Assembly (NCBI GenBank): GCA_028023455.1
Contig: JAQFVV010006271.1
Location: 2,108,987-2,172,986 of the forward strand
Source of the DNA: Epiperipatus broadwayi
Lineage: Eukaryota; Onychophora; Udeonychophora; Euonychophora; Peripatidae
Reading direction: 5' to 3'
Length of the DNA: 64,000 nucleotides
Every line of letters starts with the position of its first letter. Positions within the stretch are counted from its first letter, which is position 1. A program made the position numbers and the translations under genes. Shown in pieces: positions 1 through 12,104 of this stretch. A model generated the notes under the pieces. The model did no database searches. It saw only the letters and a program-made list of their open reading frames with translations, and was not told where the DNA came from.

Positions 1-154
1 GACAAATGATTTTCTTATCTTTACAAAGACACCTATCCTAACTAAGGCGATGAATTTAAATTCCGTTATAATTTATTAAAGTCTTATTATCATCATCAGC
101 TATCCGCAAACAACTACAGATATTCTAATTCCTAGTAAGAAAAGATAAAAACAA
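1..154. other. AT-rich flank, nothing recognised
   Basis: AT-rich sequence before the first HH1 element. I see no coding frame, repeat or RNA motif in it. Confidence 0.6.
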
Positions 155-269
155 TATATAAATATTGTAATATAGGGTATATGAGCACAGACTTTCACAT
201 GACCCACCACTCTCCACTCTATCTAATAACACTGATACACTCAAGCACATATATTGCTGAAAAGATAAA

Positions 270-326
270 TAATCACCAATACACGTATTTCATGCTAAAC
301 CAGCAATCATCAGTTGGTCCAGATTA
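270..326 (-). ncRNA. Type I hammerhead ribozyme, HH1 unit
   Basis: On the minus strand: stem I strand ACCAA, core CTGATGA (307-313), stem II TGCT/AGCA closing GGTTT, core GAAA (288-291), an 8-nt near-palindromic stem III (ATACGTGT), cleavage-site A, then TTGGT closing stem I. A second stem I block, TAATC/GATTA, lies beyond a small bulge. All invariant core bases are present. The base of stem II is a U-U mismatch, which may lower activity. One change weakens the stem III palindrome in this copy. Confidence 0.75.
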
Positions 327-741
327 TCATCTCCCACACATATATACTATAAGTGCTCAGATATATATATTAAGATAGACAATCTTCATACTTTAATGGA
401 CAGGCTCCAATCTACTACATTCCAACTCTTCAACCGTCCATCCAATTGAAAATCTGATTATTGAATGCTTGAAGGCCACCCTGAGGCCAAGATTATTGTC
501 ACACCCATGTTGACCTAAAGTCAATCTGAACCCCACATGTACAGGACATAATCCATTAAATACATATGCAAGGATGGGCAGACATCTCTATAATGTAATA
601 ACTGAAACACAGGCTTATTATATACCTGTGTCTATATATGTAATATAGGGTATATGAGCACAGACTTTCACATGACCCACCACTCTCCACTCTATCTAAT
701 AACACTGATACACTCAAGCACATATATGCTGAAAAGATAAA

Positions 742-798
742 TAATCACCAATATACGTATTTCATGCTAAACCAGCAATCATCAGTTGGTCCAGATTA
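742..798 (-). ncRNA. Type I hammerhead ribozyme, HH1 unit
   Basis: Same arrangement as the first unit: core CTGATGA at 779-785 and GAAA at 760-763 (minus strand), stem I ACCAA/TTGGT plus TAATC/GATTA, stem II TGCT/AGCA. Stem III here is the perfect palindrome ATACGTAT, followed by the cleavage-site A. This is one of the best preserved HH1 motifs. Confidence 0.8.
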
Positions 799-1137
799 TC
801 ATCTCCCACACATACATACTATAAGTATATAGACACAGGTATATAATAAGCCTGTGTTTCAGTTATTACATTATAGAGATGTCTTCCCATCCTTGCATAT
901 GTATTTAATGGATTATATTCTGTACATGTGGGGTTCAGATTGACTTTAGGTCAACATGGGTGTGACAATAATCTCGGCCTCAGGGTGGCCTTTGAGCATT
1001 CCATCATCAGATTTTCAATTGGATGGATGGTTGAAGAGTTGGAGTGTGTAGTAGATTGGAGCCTGTCCATTAAAGTATGAAGATTGTCTATCTTAATATA
1101 TATCTGAGCACTTATAGTATATATGTGTGGGAGATGA

Positions 1138-1194
1138 TAATCTGGACCAACTGATGATTGCTGGTTTAGCATGAAATACTTATATTGGTGATTA
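1138..1194 (+). ncRNA. Type I hammerhead ribozyme, HH1 inverted unit
   Basis: Plus-strand copy in the inverted unit. Stem I TAATC (1138-1142) and ACCAA (1146-1150), core CTGATGA (1151-1157), stem II TGCT/AGCA, core GAAA (1173-1176), stem III ATACTTAT, predicted cleavage after A1184, then TTGGT (1185-1189) and GATTA (1190-1194). Core and stem I are intact. The stem III palindrome has one mismatched position. Confidence 0.78.
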
Positions 1195-1351
1195 TTTATC
1201 TTTTCAGCATATATGTGCTTGAGTGTATCAGTGTTATTAGATAGAGTGGAGAGTGGTGGGTCATGTGAAAGTCTGTGCTCATATACCCTATATTACATAT
1301 ATAGACACAGGTATATAATAAGCCTGTGTTTCAGTTATTATATAAATATTG

Positions 1352-4300
1352 ATAAGTTGTCAATAACTATACAAAGTAATCCACGAACTCCAGAAATGTG
1401 TATATGTAGAACATACTCGTTCATTATTCTGTTTGACAATTTTTGTGATGGTCTTTTAACTATTTTTGCCTAAACAACTATGTTCAATTGCAAACCTTTT
1501 ATTCAGACAGTCAATAAATTTATAAATGTATAAATTAAACAACAATTGGAATTAGAGTGAGACCATGTTATATGATTAAATACAAGCAAAACTCTCTATG
1601 CATATTCATGTGATGATTAAATATAGTTAAATATAATTTTAATAATCAGAACATGTACAATAATTATGTAAATATACTTAAAGAAACTTTCGCGCTGAAA
1701 CGATTGGATCTAAACTCGATCCAAGTTTCATGACTTATTTAGCACTAACCTGAGATCAAACCTGATCTCTACCTTTTTAATAGTAAATTTGTTTAACGGA
1801 CAGTTTATATTCATACACACACCAAGCCTATTTTCCTTTCTTTAGCCTTATTATATTCATTTAATAATGAACATTTTAAATTTTACTTTAATTTCTATAA
1901 TAAGGTTTAAATAATGTTAATTCTAATAAAATAAGATTTATTTATTACATATTTTTGTGTGTGGATATTATATATATGCGCGTATTTTAAATATTAATAG
2001 TAGATAGAGTCCGTTAAATAGATTTGCTTAAAAACTACTTTTATATTTTTCTATTAAATTTTAGTGATTAAAAGTCACATTCTTTCGGATAAATCTGGAA
2101 AGTCACGTAGGCTACTCAACAAAGGGACTTATCTTAAATTAATTTTATTTTATCTTAGTAATCCATTTTTGCGAACTAAAAATGGATTCGTAACAAAAGA
2201 CTTAAAATATTTATCAGAAGAGTGTTTCTTAGAATTACAATAGAGCATATTAATTTTAAATGAATGGACAGAACAATGCCTGAAGCTATGGAAAGATAGA
2301 ATATCCAGGAGCAATGCTAAAATAGTATAAATACCCCCAAAAAGAGAGTTTAGGGATCAGATTACTATAGTGAATGAGTTGCAGTTTGAATCTATGTCGG
2401 TATATTTTATGATTTAATGTACGCAAAAATGTAGGCTAAGGTCGGGGAACATAGTTGTTGTTCCCCGAGCCTTTTCCAGTAACATCAGTATGCTACCATG
2501 AAACTATCTAATGCCTCCTGAAATCATAAATAGAACTGTTGGTGAGTGAACTTTGCTGAATAATAAAAAAATAGCTAGCTATTTCATCGATGGAAAGGCC
2601 TCATTTCACTCTCCAAAAGGAACTTGCAAGCAGTTATGAAGCCTACACATGAAAGGACTTGTTGGAAGGTAATATTACAGCCAGAAGAATTTTTCTAAAA
2701 TATATAATTCGCTTTTCTTGTCTTAAATATCTTTCGTAATATCAATAATTAAATATTGCAATCCTATCCTAGATAAAAGATACGTAAAACTTATATAGCT
2801 GTTGTAATTTTGCTTTTGTCATTGCTCTCTATAATATTAATTCAACTTTACTAGTTTCTCTTAAAAATGCCTTTTATTTTATATTTCTTTTCTTATGGCG
2901 GTTTCCTATTATTTATTTATGATTTAAATATTTAAGTATCTATGTGTCAATAAATCTAATTCGGTGAATTGAAACCTTCCTTAAATATTTTTAATCGGCC
3001 CGTGATTGATTGGTCGATTTAATACTCTCCCAAATGAGTGAGTATTTGTTTAACTCATTTTTATTCACCGAATTGGAATTATTTTATTAATGTAATCCAA
3101 TAATGCATATATTTCATAATTGCGATCTGTCAATAAAATGAATATTGTGTGTTGGTATTTTGTTATAAGAGCACTAATTCGAGTTTGTGAGAAAGAAATG
3201 AATATTTATTGCAATAGATTTTAATATGCTTTGACGAGATATTAAAGAGGGTTTTAAATGAAATTTGCGTTTGGGAAATCTCTAAATAAAAGGGAGTAAT
3301 TATTTTATTGTTATTTAGTACAACATTATAGTCGTGATTGTTTTATTCCAATTTGATTTTGAAGGAGTTCAAGTCGCTACGCTTTGACAATTATTTTAGT
3401 ATTCAATTTAAGTAATGGACGTTGAATAAAGCGTCTATTCCATTAATATCGGCATTGCTGGCATAAGCAAATTATTCTAAATTAAATGAACTCGCTATTA
3501 TTTTAATAAATGTATTTTAGGAAATCTAAGCTATTAATGTGGATTTCCATTCTTCAGGATTCCCATAGTTGGACAGTAAGGCTCAAGGGTGAAAAAAGTC
3601 CCGACCTCATTTCTCCTTATGTCCGAGGAAGCTCTCTCCAGGTTGCGATCTGCGAAAACGCAGAGTGACCATTTTGTTCTTCAAATATAATGGCGAAATT
3701 TGCATCAATCTTATCAATGTTTTTATTCCTGCTATGTCAGTACTGCTTTCGTTCTCAAGATCTGTATATTTCTTTTAAAGTTGCCTCTTAAGTCGTGGCG
3801 AAGTGAAGTATGTCAAAATCAAAGTGATTTATTGTTTAATTATACCTTTTAATGTTGATAACCCGCTTGATTTAAAGCGATTCCCTTTTTAACAGCGAAT
3901 TCCTAAACATACGCAATATTTTACAAATCCATGTTTTAATTATTGATTTATTTGTTAGTCGTTTCACGTTAAAGCATTATATAATTAAAAAACCATATTG
4001 TAGACGTATAAATCAAATATTCATTTGTGAAAGATATTATTTGGTGTTTATAAAATATTAATTTATTTAATAATAAATTAGTGCAGCTAATAGCAATGAG
4101 TTATATATAGTTTACAGATCACCACCTCATTGGCACATAGATCTTCCCCACCTATATTGAACGAAGCATTTAATTAATGTTGAATAATGTTTTTCAAATA
4201 TTAGAAACTAGTAAAGAAAGTAGCTTTATCATGTTAACCAATTATGTAATTATATTAAACAGTATTGTAAAACAAACCTGTAGTCTATATTGCTTTTATT

Positions 4301-5506
4301 ATTATTAACCCCAGATATTGTATTGCTGATTTGATGGCTTAAACACACTTACTTATTAAATTCTTATCCTAGTTAGACAATTTATTTATGAGATTGCTTA
4401 TTCATTTATATATAAATTCCATTAGTAAAGTAAAGATCTGTGACGACAGTAGTTTTAAATAATTTATCCGGGTTTCTCATGTAAATCTCCGTGAGCTATC
4501 GGGCCGTACAAAAGGAGTTTGTGCGTAGTAATAATAATATGTACTGTGTAGATATGATAAAAAAGTTCAAAGAGATGTAAAATGTGAGTGATATCGAAAC
4601 TGACCGGTACAACGCCATATTTACAAAAATATAGTGAAGATTGATGGGATCTGCTCTCAACTCTAGATTCAATAAAGAAATTAGTGACAAACTTGATAAT
4701 ATTAAGCATTTGTTAATGTTTGTCAAATCTTTCTTGTTAAAGACAAGTAGTTTCCTAAACCGGCTGTTATTCTATGGGCAAAAAAGGAGGGCTCCAATCA
4801 ACAGGAGAGGTGGCAAAATCCCCACGTCAATATTTTATAAAGCTAATTTTTGAAGCAAAAAAGTCTGAAATCTTTTCTTTGTAGGTATCAGAAGACATTC
4901 GAAACAACAATGAAATTTTTGATACTTGCAGTGTCTCTTCTGCAATGATGGAAGCGATTATAGGAAATAAAATTTATGCGTGATGATAAATCAGTTGTAC
5001 AAAAGGCAAGCAATAAATAATTGACTATCTATTTTATTTAATAAAAAGACAAAAAACTAGATTAGGGTTTTTTTTAACAATGTTCTTACAATTTTCATTC
5101 TAATTACGATTTTTATTAGATAATTTGATATGTTCCATTAAGAATTGTTTTTATTTTTAATTTATAGAAAGTTTATTTTGTTATATTAAATATATATTAT
5201 TCTATTGGGTGTTTAGTTAATCTACTTTATTATTTAATGCAATAAAAACACAAGAAAAGGAAGATTGCTTTATTGCTCTGGAGTTGATAAAAAAACTTGA
5301 GCACCAGAATCAATCGCAGGACTTGACAATTCTAAGTCGGATGCTCTATGGCGCATGATATTGCATTTTGCAGTAAAAGAGCTTAATGATTAATTAAGTT
5401 TATTTATGATTTTTTTCTTTGTGGATTATATATAAAAGTTTTTTAATAAATATCTTACATCTAATTTTGTTTCATTTTTAATAAAATTATATCTAAATAA
5501 AAGATA
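1352..5506. other. AT-rich non-coding stretch
   Basis: About 4.1 kb without a supportable gene. It has only short frames, poly-A/T runs and small hairpins (for example 2443-2467). A segment near 3556-3690 has more even base composition than its surroundings, but I recognise no homology in it. Confidence 0.5.
2443..2467. repeat. Small GC-rich hairpin
   Basis: CGGGGAACA and its inverted copy TGTTCCCCG enclose a short loop in otherwise AT-rich DNA. The function is unknown. It has no following T-run of the kind expected of a Pol III terminator. Confidence 0.5.
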
Positions 5507-5639
5507 AACAACGTATAGAGAACAAAGCTTTATTAGTGCAGACAATTATGAAATTCTGGGCATTCATAATCCAGTCAAAAACATAATCAGAACTTCATAG
5601 TCGTCTGCACTAATAAAGCCTTGCTCTCAGTATGTTGCT
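5507..5639. repeat. Imperfect 46-bp inverted repeat, MITE-like hairpin
   Basis: Arms at 5507-5552 and 5594-5639 are inverted copies (about 38 of 46 positions pair) around a 41-bp loop. The best part is a GCTTTATTAGTGCAGAC core and its reverse complement. It could be a short MITE relic. I see no clear TSD and only one copy in this window. Confidence 0.55.
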
Positions 5640-6236
5640 TGTATTTTTTACTTATATTACATTTGGAAAAAAGGTGTTTAAAAGTGTTATTTTTACAATT
5701 ATATTTATAATTATTTTGCTTTTTGGATGGGAAGGAGTATAGTGGAGGCATGGGATCCCTCCTCCAAAGAAAAAGTCAACATTATACATGGGGCCTCCAA
5801 ATTCATATTTGCCCGGGCCTCGTAAAGACACAACACAGCTCTGTTTTAGTCATTTCACTGGACAAGATATATATTTTTGACATTTTATTGGTCAATAATT
5901 ACATTATATTTTGCATATAATCTGATTTTCAAAATTGTGCTATGATATTATCTACTTTTAGATTTCTTTAATTATCATTCTTGTTTAGTTTTTTTGTTTC
6001 GAGCTAATTTGTTTACATTTTTTTCTACTTGATTTCTAGATTCCATTTAAATTGTGTATTTAATTATTTCTTAGACAAACTTTAAGTATAGCTACACATA
6101 ATCTGAAAATCTGGATTCAAACTATAGTTAGGATTTAGAAATTTTTAGGAATGAAAAAGTCGATCAAATATATATTTATATTTATAATGTTAGAAATAAA
6201 ACCTGTTTAAAAATATTCTATATTACTTGTTGTTTA
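5640..6236. other. AT-rich spacer
   Basis: Sequence between the hairpin and the first LTR-A. The small open frame at 5723-5920 has no recognisable motif and is probably chance. Confidence 0.5.
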
Positions 6237-6240
6237 ATAT

Positions 6241-8314
6241 TGTAACGATATATAAATATGTCGTTACATTAATTTAAAATAAAAACTTAAAAGTTCGCAA
6301 ATAAAAGGAAAAAAACTAAACGCTAAAATTAAAATGTTTGTTAAACGTATATATATTCGCACAGATGCTAAACTTTAAAAATATTTTTTTCATAAACAAA
6401 AAAAAAAGTATTTGAACGTATTTTTTTTTACTAAAAAAATACAAGATTGAAATATAAAAATATTTTAATAAAAAAATAACATAAGTTAAAATAAAAACAG
6501 GTATTAATTAATTCCTGTAATCTGTAAATGGAAATGAATGTTTATTAATTATCTAAAAGCTGTGTAATTAAAAAGTCAGATGAAAAGTTAGATAAGAGAA
6601 GAAAGAGATTTTAGCTTGACCAATGGAAGCAAATAAAGGCCTGGACCATAACGAAAAAAATAGAACAGTGACATTTTTGTTCATGGAATCCATAGGAGGA
6701 CTATAAAAAGAAAAATATTGAGTTCCAGTCAGTTTTTCCAACTTGATTTTGGTGAGTCGAGCGACAAGACGCACTTGTCGTCCTCACTCACTTATTTTAA
6801 AAATGCAAAGACTGTGATACCAGAACAGAACCAGCTAATGCTACCTCCAAAATATCAGACCGGTCTTCCAGGAAAGTCTCCGTGGGAATTGCCAACGGGA
6901 ACATGGACTCTTCTACCGTAAGCAATAGAACTGAACAATTGTTAAAATCATAATATTAATTAAGAACTTTAAAGATTGATAAGTTAATTTAAATTTTATA
7001 AAAAGAACTTTTCTCTGACTTATGTGTCAACTCAATTGATGTGTAATTTTATATATGTTTGCGTTTGATAAAAAAATCATTTCCATTTATTATTTATTTG
7101 TATTAATATTTATTGTTTAAATTTTAAATGAGGAAATTTAAGGTTGGGTATAGACGTTGCATAGATTCGTTAGCGGTTGATGATGTGGTTTTCACAGTCG
7201 ATTAGAATATATAAGTCAATGATATCACTGCGGTGTCTTATGATGAACACCAAAGGGTCTCCTGTATTCCCTCAGCAATTGACGTTATCGGTTGACTTTG
7301 TATTTTGATCGGTTGTGTTTAATTTGGAATGTTTTTGACTGTGGAATCTGCGCAGCCGATCTGTACTCGACATTATAAAACAAATTGGATAAAAATAATC
7401 TGTGCGAACGTATTTAAATGTTAAATTTAAGTCGGGTGTGAATGGCTATATAGATTTGTAAAGTTATATTAGGGGAGGGTAATCTTAGGTTATTTGTGTT
7501 GTTGTTGAATTGGGTCAATGGATTGGATATATTTGTGTAATTAGTAGATGTAGTATGAGTTTCGCTACGTGCAGAATCGCTGTATACACCGCATCAACCC
7601 TTTGCCTATGGATGGGATTGTAAGTCGGCAAAAAGGATCGCGGTCCCTTCCTATGGAGTTTTTATTTTATTGTTCTTCTTGCTATACAGACTTCATATTC
7701 CTGTATTAGACAAGAGTCAATGTTTTCTCTAACTATACTGTTCAGATGTCCATTCCTGACAGTATAGTATATTTGTGCTGTTGTATTTTCATGCTACATT
7801 GAATACATGAATGTATCAGATGGATTGGCGCCAGTTTGATTGCGAAATTTGTTGCCTAAGGTTAAATCAGGGAAGAATATTTTCTTTTCAAATGCAGATC
7901 TATGTAGTCTATTCATACTTGACTATCTTAAATAAAATATTAAACTCATTGAAACTTAGTTAAATGTAAAATTAAAAGTTAATATAAAATCTAAAATGTT
8001 GAATTTATTCCTCAAAATTTAAATGTTATTTTATATGTGCGTAAATAAATATTTTTATGTGTTAATTTCTGGAAGTGGCTTTTATTTATTGATATTTAAG
8101 ATATAAATTAAGATATAGATTTTTATCTCTGCGTCTCCACTGAGCTAGTGACTTGGGCTAACGATCGGAATATTTAAATAAAGTGGAATCTTAACAGTGC
8201 GTATCTGCCTACTTTATAAATTTTTCTAGGCTCAAATGCCTAGATGGCACCCTGGTAGTTGCAGATATTGTTTTTGCGGTTAGATTCGATCTCCACTTAC
8301 TTCCGATCGTTATA
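6241..8314 (+). mobile_element. Solo LTR, family LTR-A, copy A
   Basis: A 2,074-bp repeat starting TGTAACGA and ending TCGTTATA, flanked on both sides by ATAT (6237-6240, 8315-8318). It recurs at 15882-18074, 36761-41145 and, inverted, 53747-55813. TG...(C/T)A ends with a short inverted repeat, a 4-bp flanking duplication, an internal TATA box and, in copy C, a primer binding site right after its 3' end identify it as an LTR. No internal region follows here, so it is a solo LTR left by LTR-LTR recombination. Shared blocks include a CGCACAGAT motif near the 5' end and a CTAGATGGCRCC motif near the 3' end. It carries no long coding frame. Confidence 0.8.
6702..6708 (+). promoter_or_regulatory. 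TATA box of LTR-A copy A
   Basis: TATAAAA about 460 bp into the LTR, with an initiator-like TCAGT about 25-30 bp downstream. Copy B has TATAAAAA at the equivalent place, which supports a Pol II promoter. It implies a short U3 and an unusually long R-U5 of about 1.6 kb. Confidence 0.6.
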
Positions 8315-8318
8315 ATAT

Positions 8319-9040
8319 AAACTATTAATTGTAGTAAAAAACAACAACAACTTGAATGTATTACTTTATTTACATATACTTGATCAGTCAGAGTTTACCA
8401 CATTTTGGAGAACTTGACATCAGATCAAAAGTGCTTTATATTTTTCATTCTCTCGCTATTCAGCTTTTTCTGCACCAAATAAAGCTCAGCAGTTTTTCTT
8501 ATGAGACAAATACACATCCTTCTATTCCTTTGATTAAATACCCTATGCAAACAAACATCTAGCTATTTCTTCTGTCTCAACATTTATATTATCTTTGCAC
8601 TATTTGTATCTCTGTTCATAATAATGCCCATAATTTCTGAATCAGTAAGATGGGGGTACAATATGAATATTAATATCAACTGACATTATTAATAAAGATA
8701 ATTGGTACTAGTATCATTGACGATACAGGTCATAATATTTAAAATGTTATTGAAAAAATTATTATATTACATTTTAATAATGGAGTATCAGTTCCAAATA
8801 ATTTAAAAACTGTTGCCATGGTTCTGAATTGAGTTTGGAAGGGTATAAAATTAGGGAAAGTTTTGTTGTAAGCGCGAATTATTGCATAGTCACAGTATTC
8901 GCGAGATGATGTGAGACTAACAAAATACTTATTTTAAAACATGACTCTGCGATAGAAAAAGTATAGTGAACAAACAGTCTTACTAATGATATTGTTTTAT
9001 TGTTTGAATTTTCCAAGTTAGCATGTATTAATCAAAAGTA
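8319..9040. other. AT-rich spacer
   Basis: No gene or repeat recognised between the solo LTR and the LINE flank. The open frame at 8356-8562 looks like chance. Confidence 0.5.
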
Positions 9041-9122
9041 ACTTAATAAAAAGTATGATAATAGTATATATATGTGCATATACTTAATAAAAAGTATGAT
9101 AATAGTATATATATGTGCATAT
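9041..9122. repeat. Two-copy 41-bp tandem repeat
   Basis: Two adjacent near-identical 41-bp copies (9041-9081 and 9082-9122), each with ACTTAATAAA, AGTATGATAATAG and ATGTGCATAT. They lie just before the LINE. Part of the same sequence reappears, diverged, after the LINE's 3' end. Confidence 0.75.
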
Positions 9123-9153
9123 ACTTTATAAAAGCATACTTCAAAGATTAACT

Positions 9154-12045
9154 AAAAATAACTTAATAAAAGATATAGGTGGAGGGTGCTAAGAATCTCC
9201 TGATTGTGGACCCAGGCTACCATTTGATGATGACTTTTTATTTAGGTACTTAAAACTGCAGATCACTTTCAAGTGAAGGAAGATTGCATGAGTTAGAAGA
9301 ACTGTCTTATATTAAATGGGACATTATTGGACTTTGTGAAGTTAGAAAAAAAAGGTGAAGAAATAATTGATTTAAAAAGTGAACCTGTACTCTACAATAA
9401 AGGCACAAATATTGGAAATACAAGTGGGGTAGAATTCATTATAAATAAAAAGTGGAAGAACAACATTATGGAGATTGATGATGTATCAGACACAGTGGCA
9501 AGATTAGTTTTGCAACTTAGTAGCAGATACCAAATGCAGATAATTCAGGTTTATGTCCCAACAAGTTCTCATAGTGATGAAGTAGTAGAAGATTTTTATA
9601 TAGATGTACAAAAGGCTTTTGATCAGAGTAAACAACATTTTAAAATTGTTATGGGAGACTTTAATGCTAGAATTGGTAAACAAATGAAAGATGAAAATGT
9701 TATCGGTAATTTTGGTTATGGTAATAGAAATGAGAGAGGACATAGACTTGTGAACTTTGCAGAAAAAGAAAAACTTTATATTATGAATTATTTTTTTGAG
9801 AAAAATTTTAAAAGAAAATGGACATGGAAGAATCCAATGAAAGTACATCAGAATTGGATTATATTTTAACTAACAGAGAAAACAAATTTCAAGATTGTAA
9901 TGTTCTTAATAAATTTAATGCAGGAAATGATCATCAATTAGTAAAATGTAAGATATGTGTTAATGCAAAACTAGATAGACAAAAATTATTAAGAAAAACA
10001 ATATTTACAGTTGATATTCCTAATCTTCAGAAACATTCTAATGAATTTAAATTAAAACTTACAAATCAGTTTCAAGTATTAGCAAATTTTGAACATGATT
10101 CAGATTTGAATAAAATTAATAAAAAAATAACTGATACACTTTTAAAAACTGCAACAAAGATAGCTGGTAGAAAAAAGCAGCAATTGATCAATAACATTTC
10201 TACTGAGACTAGAGAATTTATGAAGAAAAGAAGGAATATGAAGATATACAAAAATGATGTACTAAAAAGGATTGAATATCTCGAATTTTGTAAAATGATG
10301 TAGAAAAGAGTTGAAAATGATATAAGAAAGTATAATTGTGAACTAGCGAGGAAAGCTGTAGAAGAGAATAAAAGTCTCAACAGTATAAAACAATATTTTG
10401 GTATTGGTAGGAAATTTATATCTGCAATAAGAAAAAAAAGATGGTATTATTACTAAAAAGAGAGATGATATCATGAAATGTGTAGAAGACTTCTATCAAG
10501 AATTATATAGTAATAAAGAACAAATACCTCCTATACCTATTATATCTTCCAAATTGCCCAGAATTTTAAATGAAGAAGTGAGACATGCAATTAAATTTAT
10601 GAAGAAAGGAAAGGTTTCAGGTAATGGTGGAATTACAATTGATATATTAAAAGAATCAGGTGAAGAAATAGACATGTTTTTTAGCAAAGTTATAAAACAA
10701 ATGTCTAAATGATAAAGATGATTGGAAGAATGCAGTACTAATATTAATATTTAAAAAAGGTGATAAAGAAGATATTAGAAATTACAGACCTATCAGCCTT
10801 TTATCAGTTTTATACAAATTTTTTACCAAGATAATTACAACTTGTCTACAGAGAACATTGGATTTCCACCAACCAAAAGAACAAGCTGGATTTAAAAGTG
10901 GTTTTAGTACAGTAGATCATATCCAGGTATTGAGAGAAGTTATAGAAAGGACAAATGAATATGAGTTGCCATTATGCTTTGGATTTGTAGATTATGAAAA
11001 GGCATTTGATTCTATAAACATTTCTTCAGTGATTAAAGCATTCAATCACCAAGGTATAGATCCAGGATATTGTCATATTTTAAAGAATATTTATAAAAAT
11101 GCAACAACAACAATTAGATTACATAATAATAATAGGAATGTCAACATTGAGAAGGGTATAAGACAAGGTAATTCTATATTTCCAAAACTTTTTACAGCAG
11201 TGCTGCAAGAAGTATTTTGTAGATTATAATGGGAAGCTAAAGGAGTGAAAGTAAATGGAGATTATTTAAGTCATTTATTGTTTGCAGATGATGTAGTTGT
11301 TTTTGAAAATCATGCTTTAGAGCTATAAAAAATGTTGCAGGAGTTATCAGATGAAAGTAGGAAAGTAGGACTAAAGATAAATGTTAAAAGGACTAAAGTA
11401 ATGTTTAATGGATTTTCTCAAAATATGAAAATAAAGATTGATTAGGATGAGTTAGAAGAAGTTAACAGTTACAAATACCTTGGTCAGCTTATTAATGCAG
11501 ATGGAAACATAATGGATGAAATTAATCAGAGAATTAAACTGGGATGGAGTGCTTTTAGTAGAAATAACCTGATACTAAAAGGAAATATGCCTATGTGTTT
11601 GAAAAGGAAGGGTTTTAATAAATGTGTTTTGCCAGTTCTTACTTATGGATCTGAGACTTGGACACTTAATAGAAGAGCATTACAGAGATTTCAGACCACT
11701 CAAAAAGTATGGAGCGATGCATGTTGGGAGTAACAAGAAAAAATCGAAAACACAATATATAGATAAGAGAACAAACAGGTGTTACTGACTTCATTAAAAA
11801 AAATTAAAAGACTGAAGTGGAGTTGAGCTGGACATATTGCTAGAAGAGATGATAATAGAGGGAAAATTGAAATCTTAAACTGGATTCCAAAAGATTGTAA
11901 AAGACACAGAAAGAGACCACATGTGAGATGGATGGATGAAATAAGAAAGTGTGCAGGGGTGATGTGGAGAAGAGAAGCTAAAGATCGGAAAAGTTGGATT
12001 GAACTTGGAGAGACCTTCATCCTGCAGTGGATTGATAATGGTTGA
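9154..12045 (+). mobile_element. RTE-like non-LTR retrotransposon (LINE), decayed
   Basis: A near full-length plus-strand LINE. It encodes an apurinic-type endonuclease followed by a reverse transcriptase, ends in short TGATGATGAT repeats typical of RTE elements, and has no poly-A tail. Flanking sequence of about 58 bp before it (9096-9153) resembles that after it (12046-12104). This could be a long target duplication or insertion into a pre-existing tandem repeat. Several stops and frameshifts make it dead. It inserted into DNA unrelated to the LTR elements. Confidence 0.85.
9240..12043 (+). pseudogene. RTE-like ORF2 relic: endonuclease + reverse transcriptase
   Basis: In the intact family this protein nicks the target and reverse-transcribes the element RNA. 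Seen here in order: an endonuclease start with a WDIIGLCEVR-like segment near 9315-9345, then GDFNARIG (about 9654-9677); a frame change near 9820 into a LDYILTNRENKF segment (9848 on); an RT domain with NYRPISLL (about 10783), YEKAFDS (about 10995), GIRQGNS (about 11155) and the catalytic FADD (11281-11292). The C-terminal region has AGHIARRDDNR, RWMDEI and W-rich segments to about 12043. Stops interrupt it, for example near 11227, 11326 and 11443. These motifs match the animal endonuclease-RT family often mislabelled craniofacial development protein 2-like. The first in-frame start cannot be fixed because of frameshifts. Confidence 0.85.
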
Positions 12046-12104
12046 TGATGATAGGAATGTATGTGCGTATATTTTATAAATGCAGACTTCAAATAATGTT
12101 AACT

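Larger units (their letters stand above)
168..1338. mobile_element. HH1 hammerhead retroelement, copy 1
   Basis: A 1.17-kb insertion between two perfect 13-bp direct repeats, TATATAAATATTG, at 155-167 and 1339-1351. Inside are units of about 473 bp: one full unit with its ribozyme on the minus strand (168-640), a second partial unit in the same direction (641 to about 823), then an inverted unit with its ribozyme on the plus strand. Units carry a short hairpin, CACAGG/CCTGTG, around an AT loop. No protein frame of any length is present; the short open frames here are chance. The unit structure, inversion and long TSD resemble pseudo-LTR arrays of Penelope-like elements and retrozymes. That assignment is inference; the repeats, TSD and ribozyme motifs are seen directly. 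The same family recurs at 15518-15793, 37333-39755 and 62972-63435. Confidence 0.85.
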
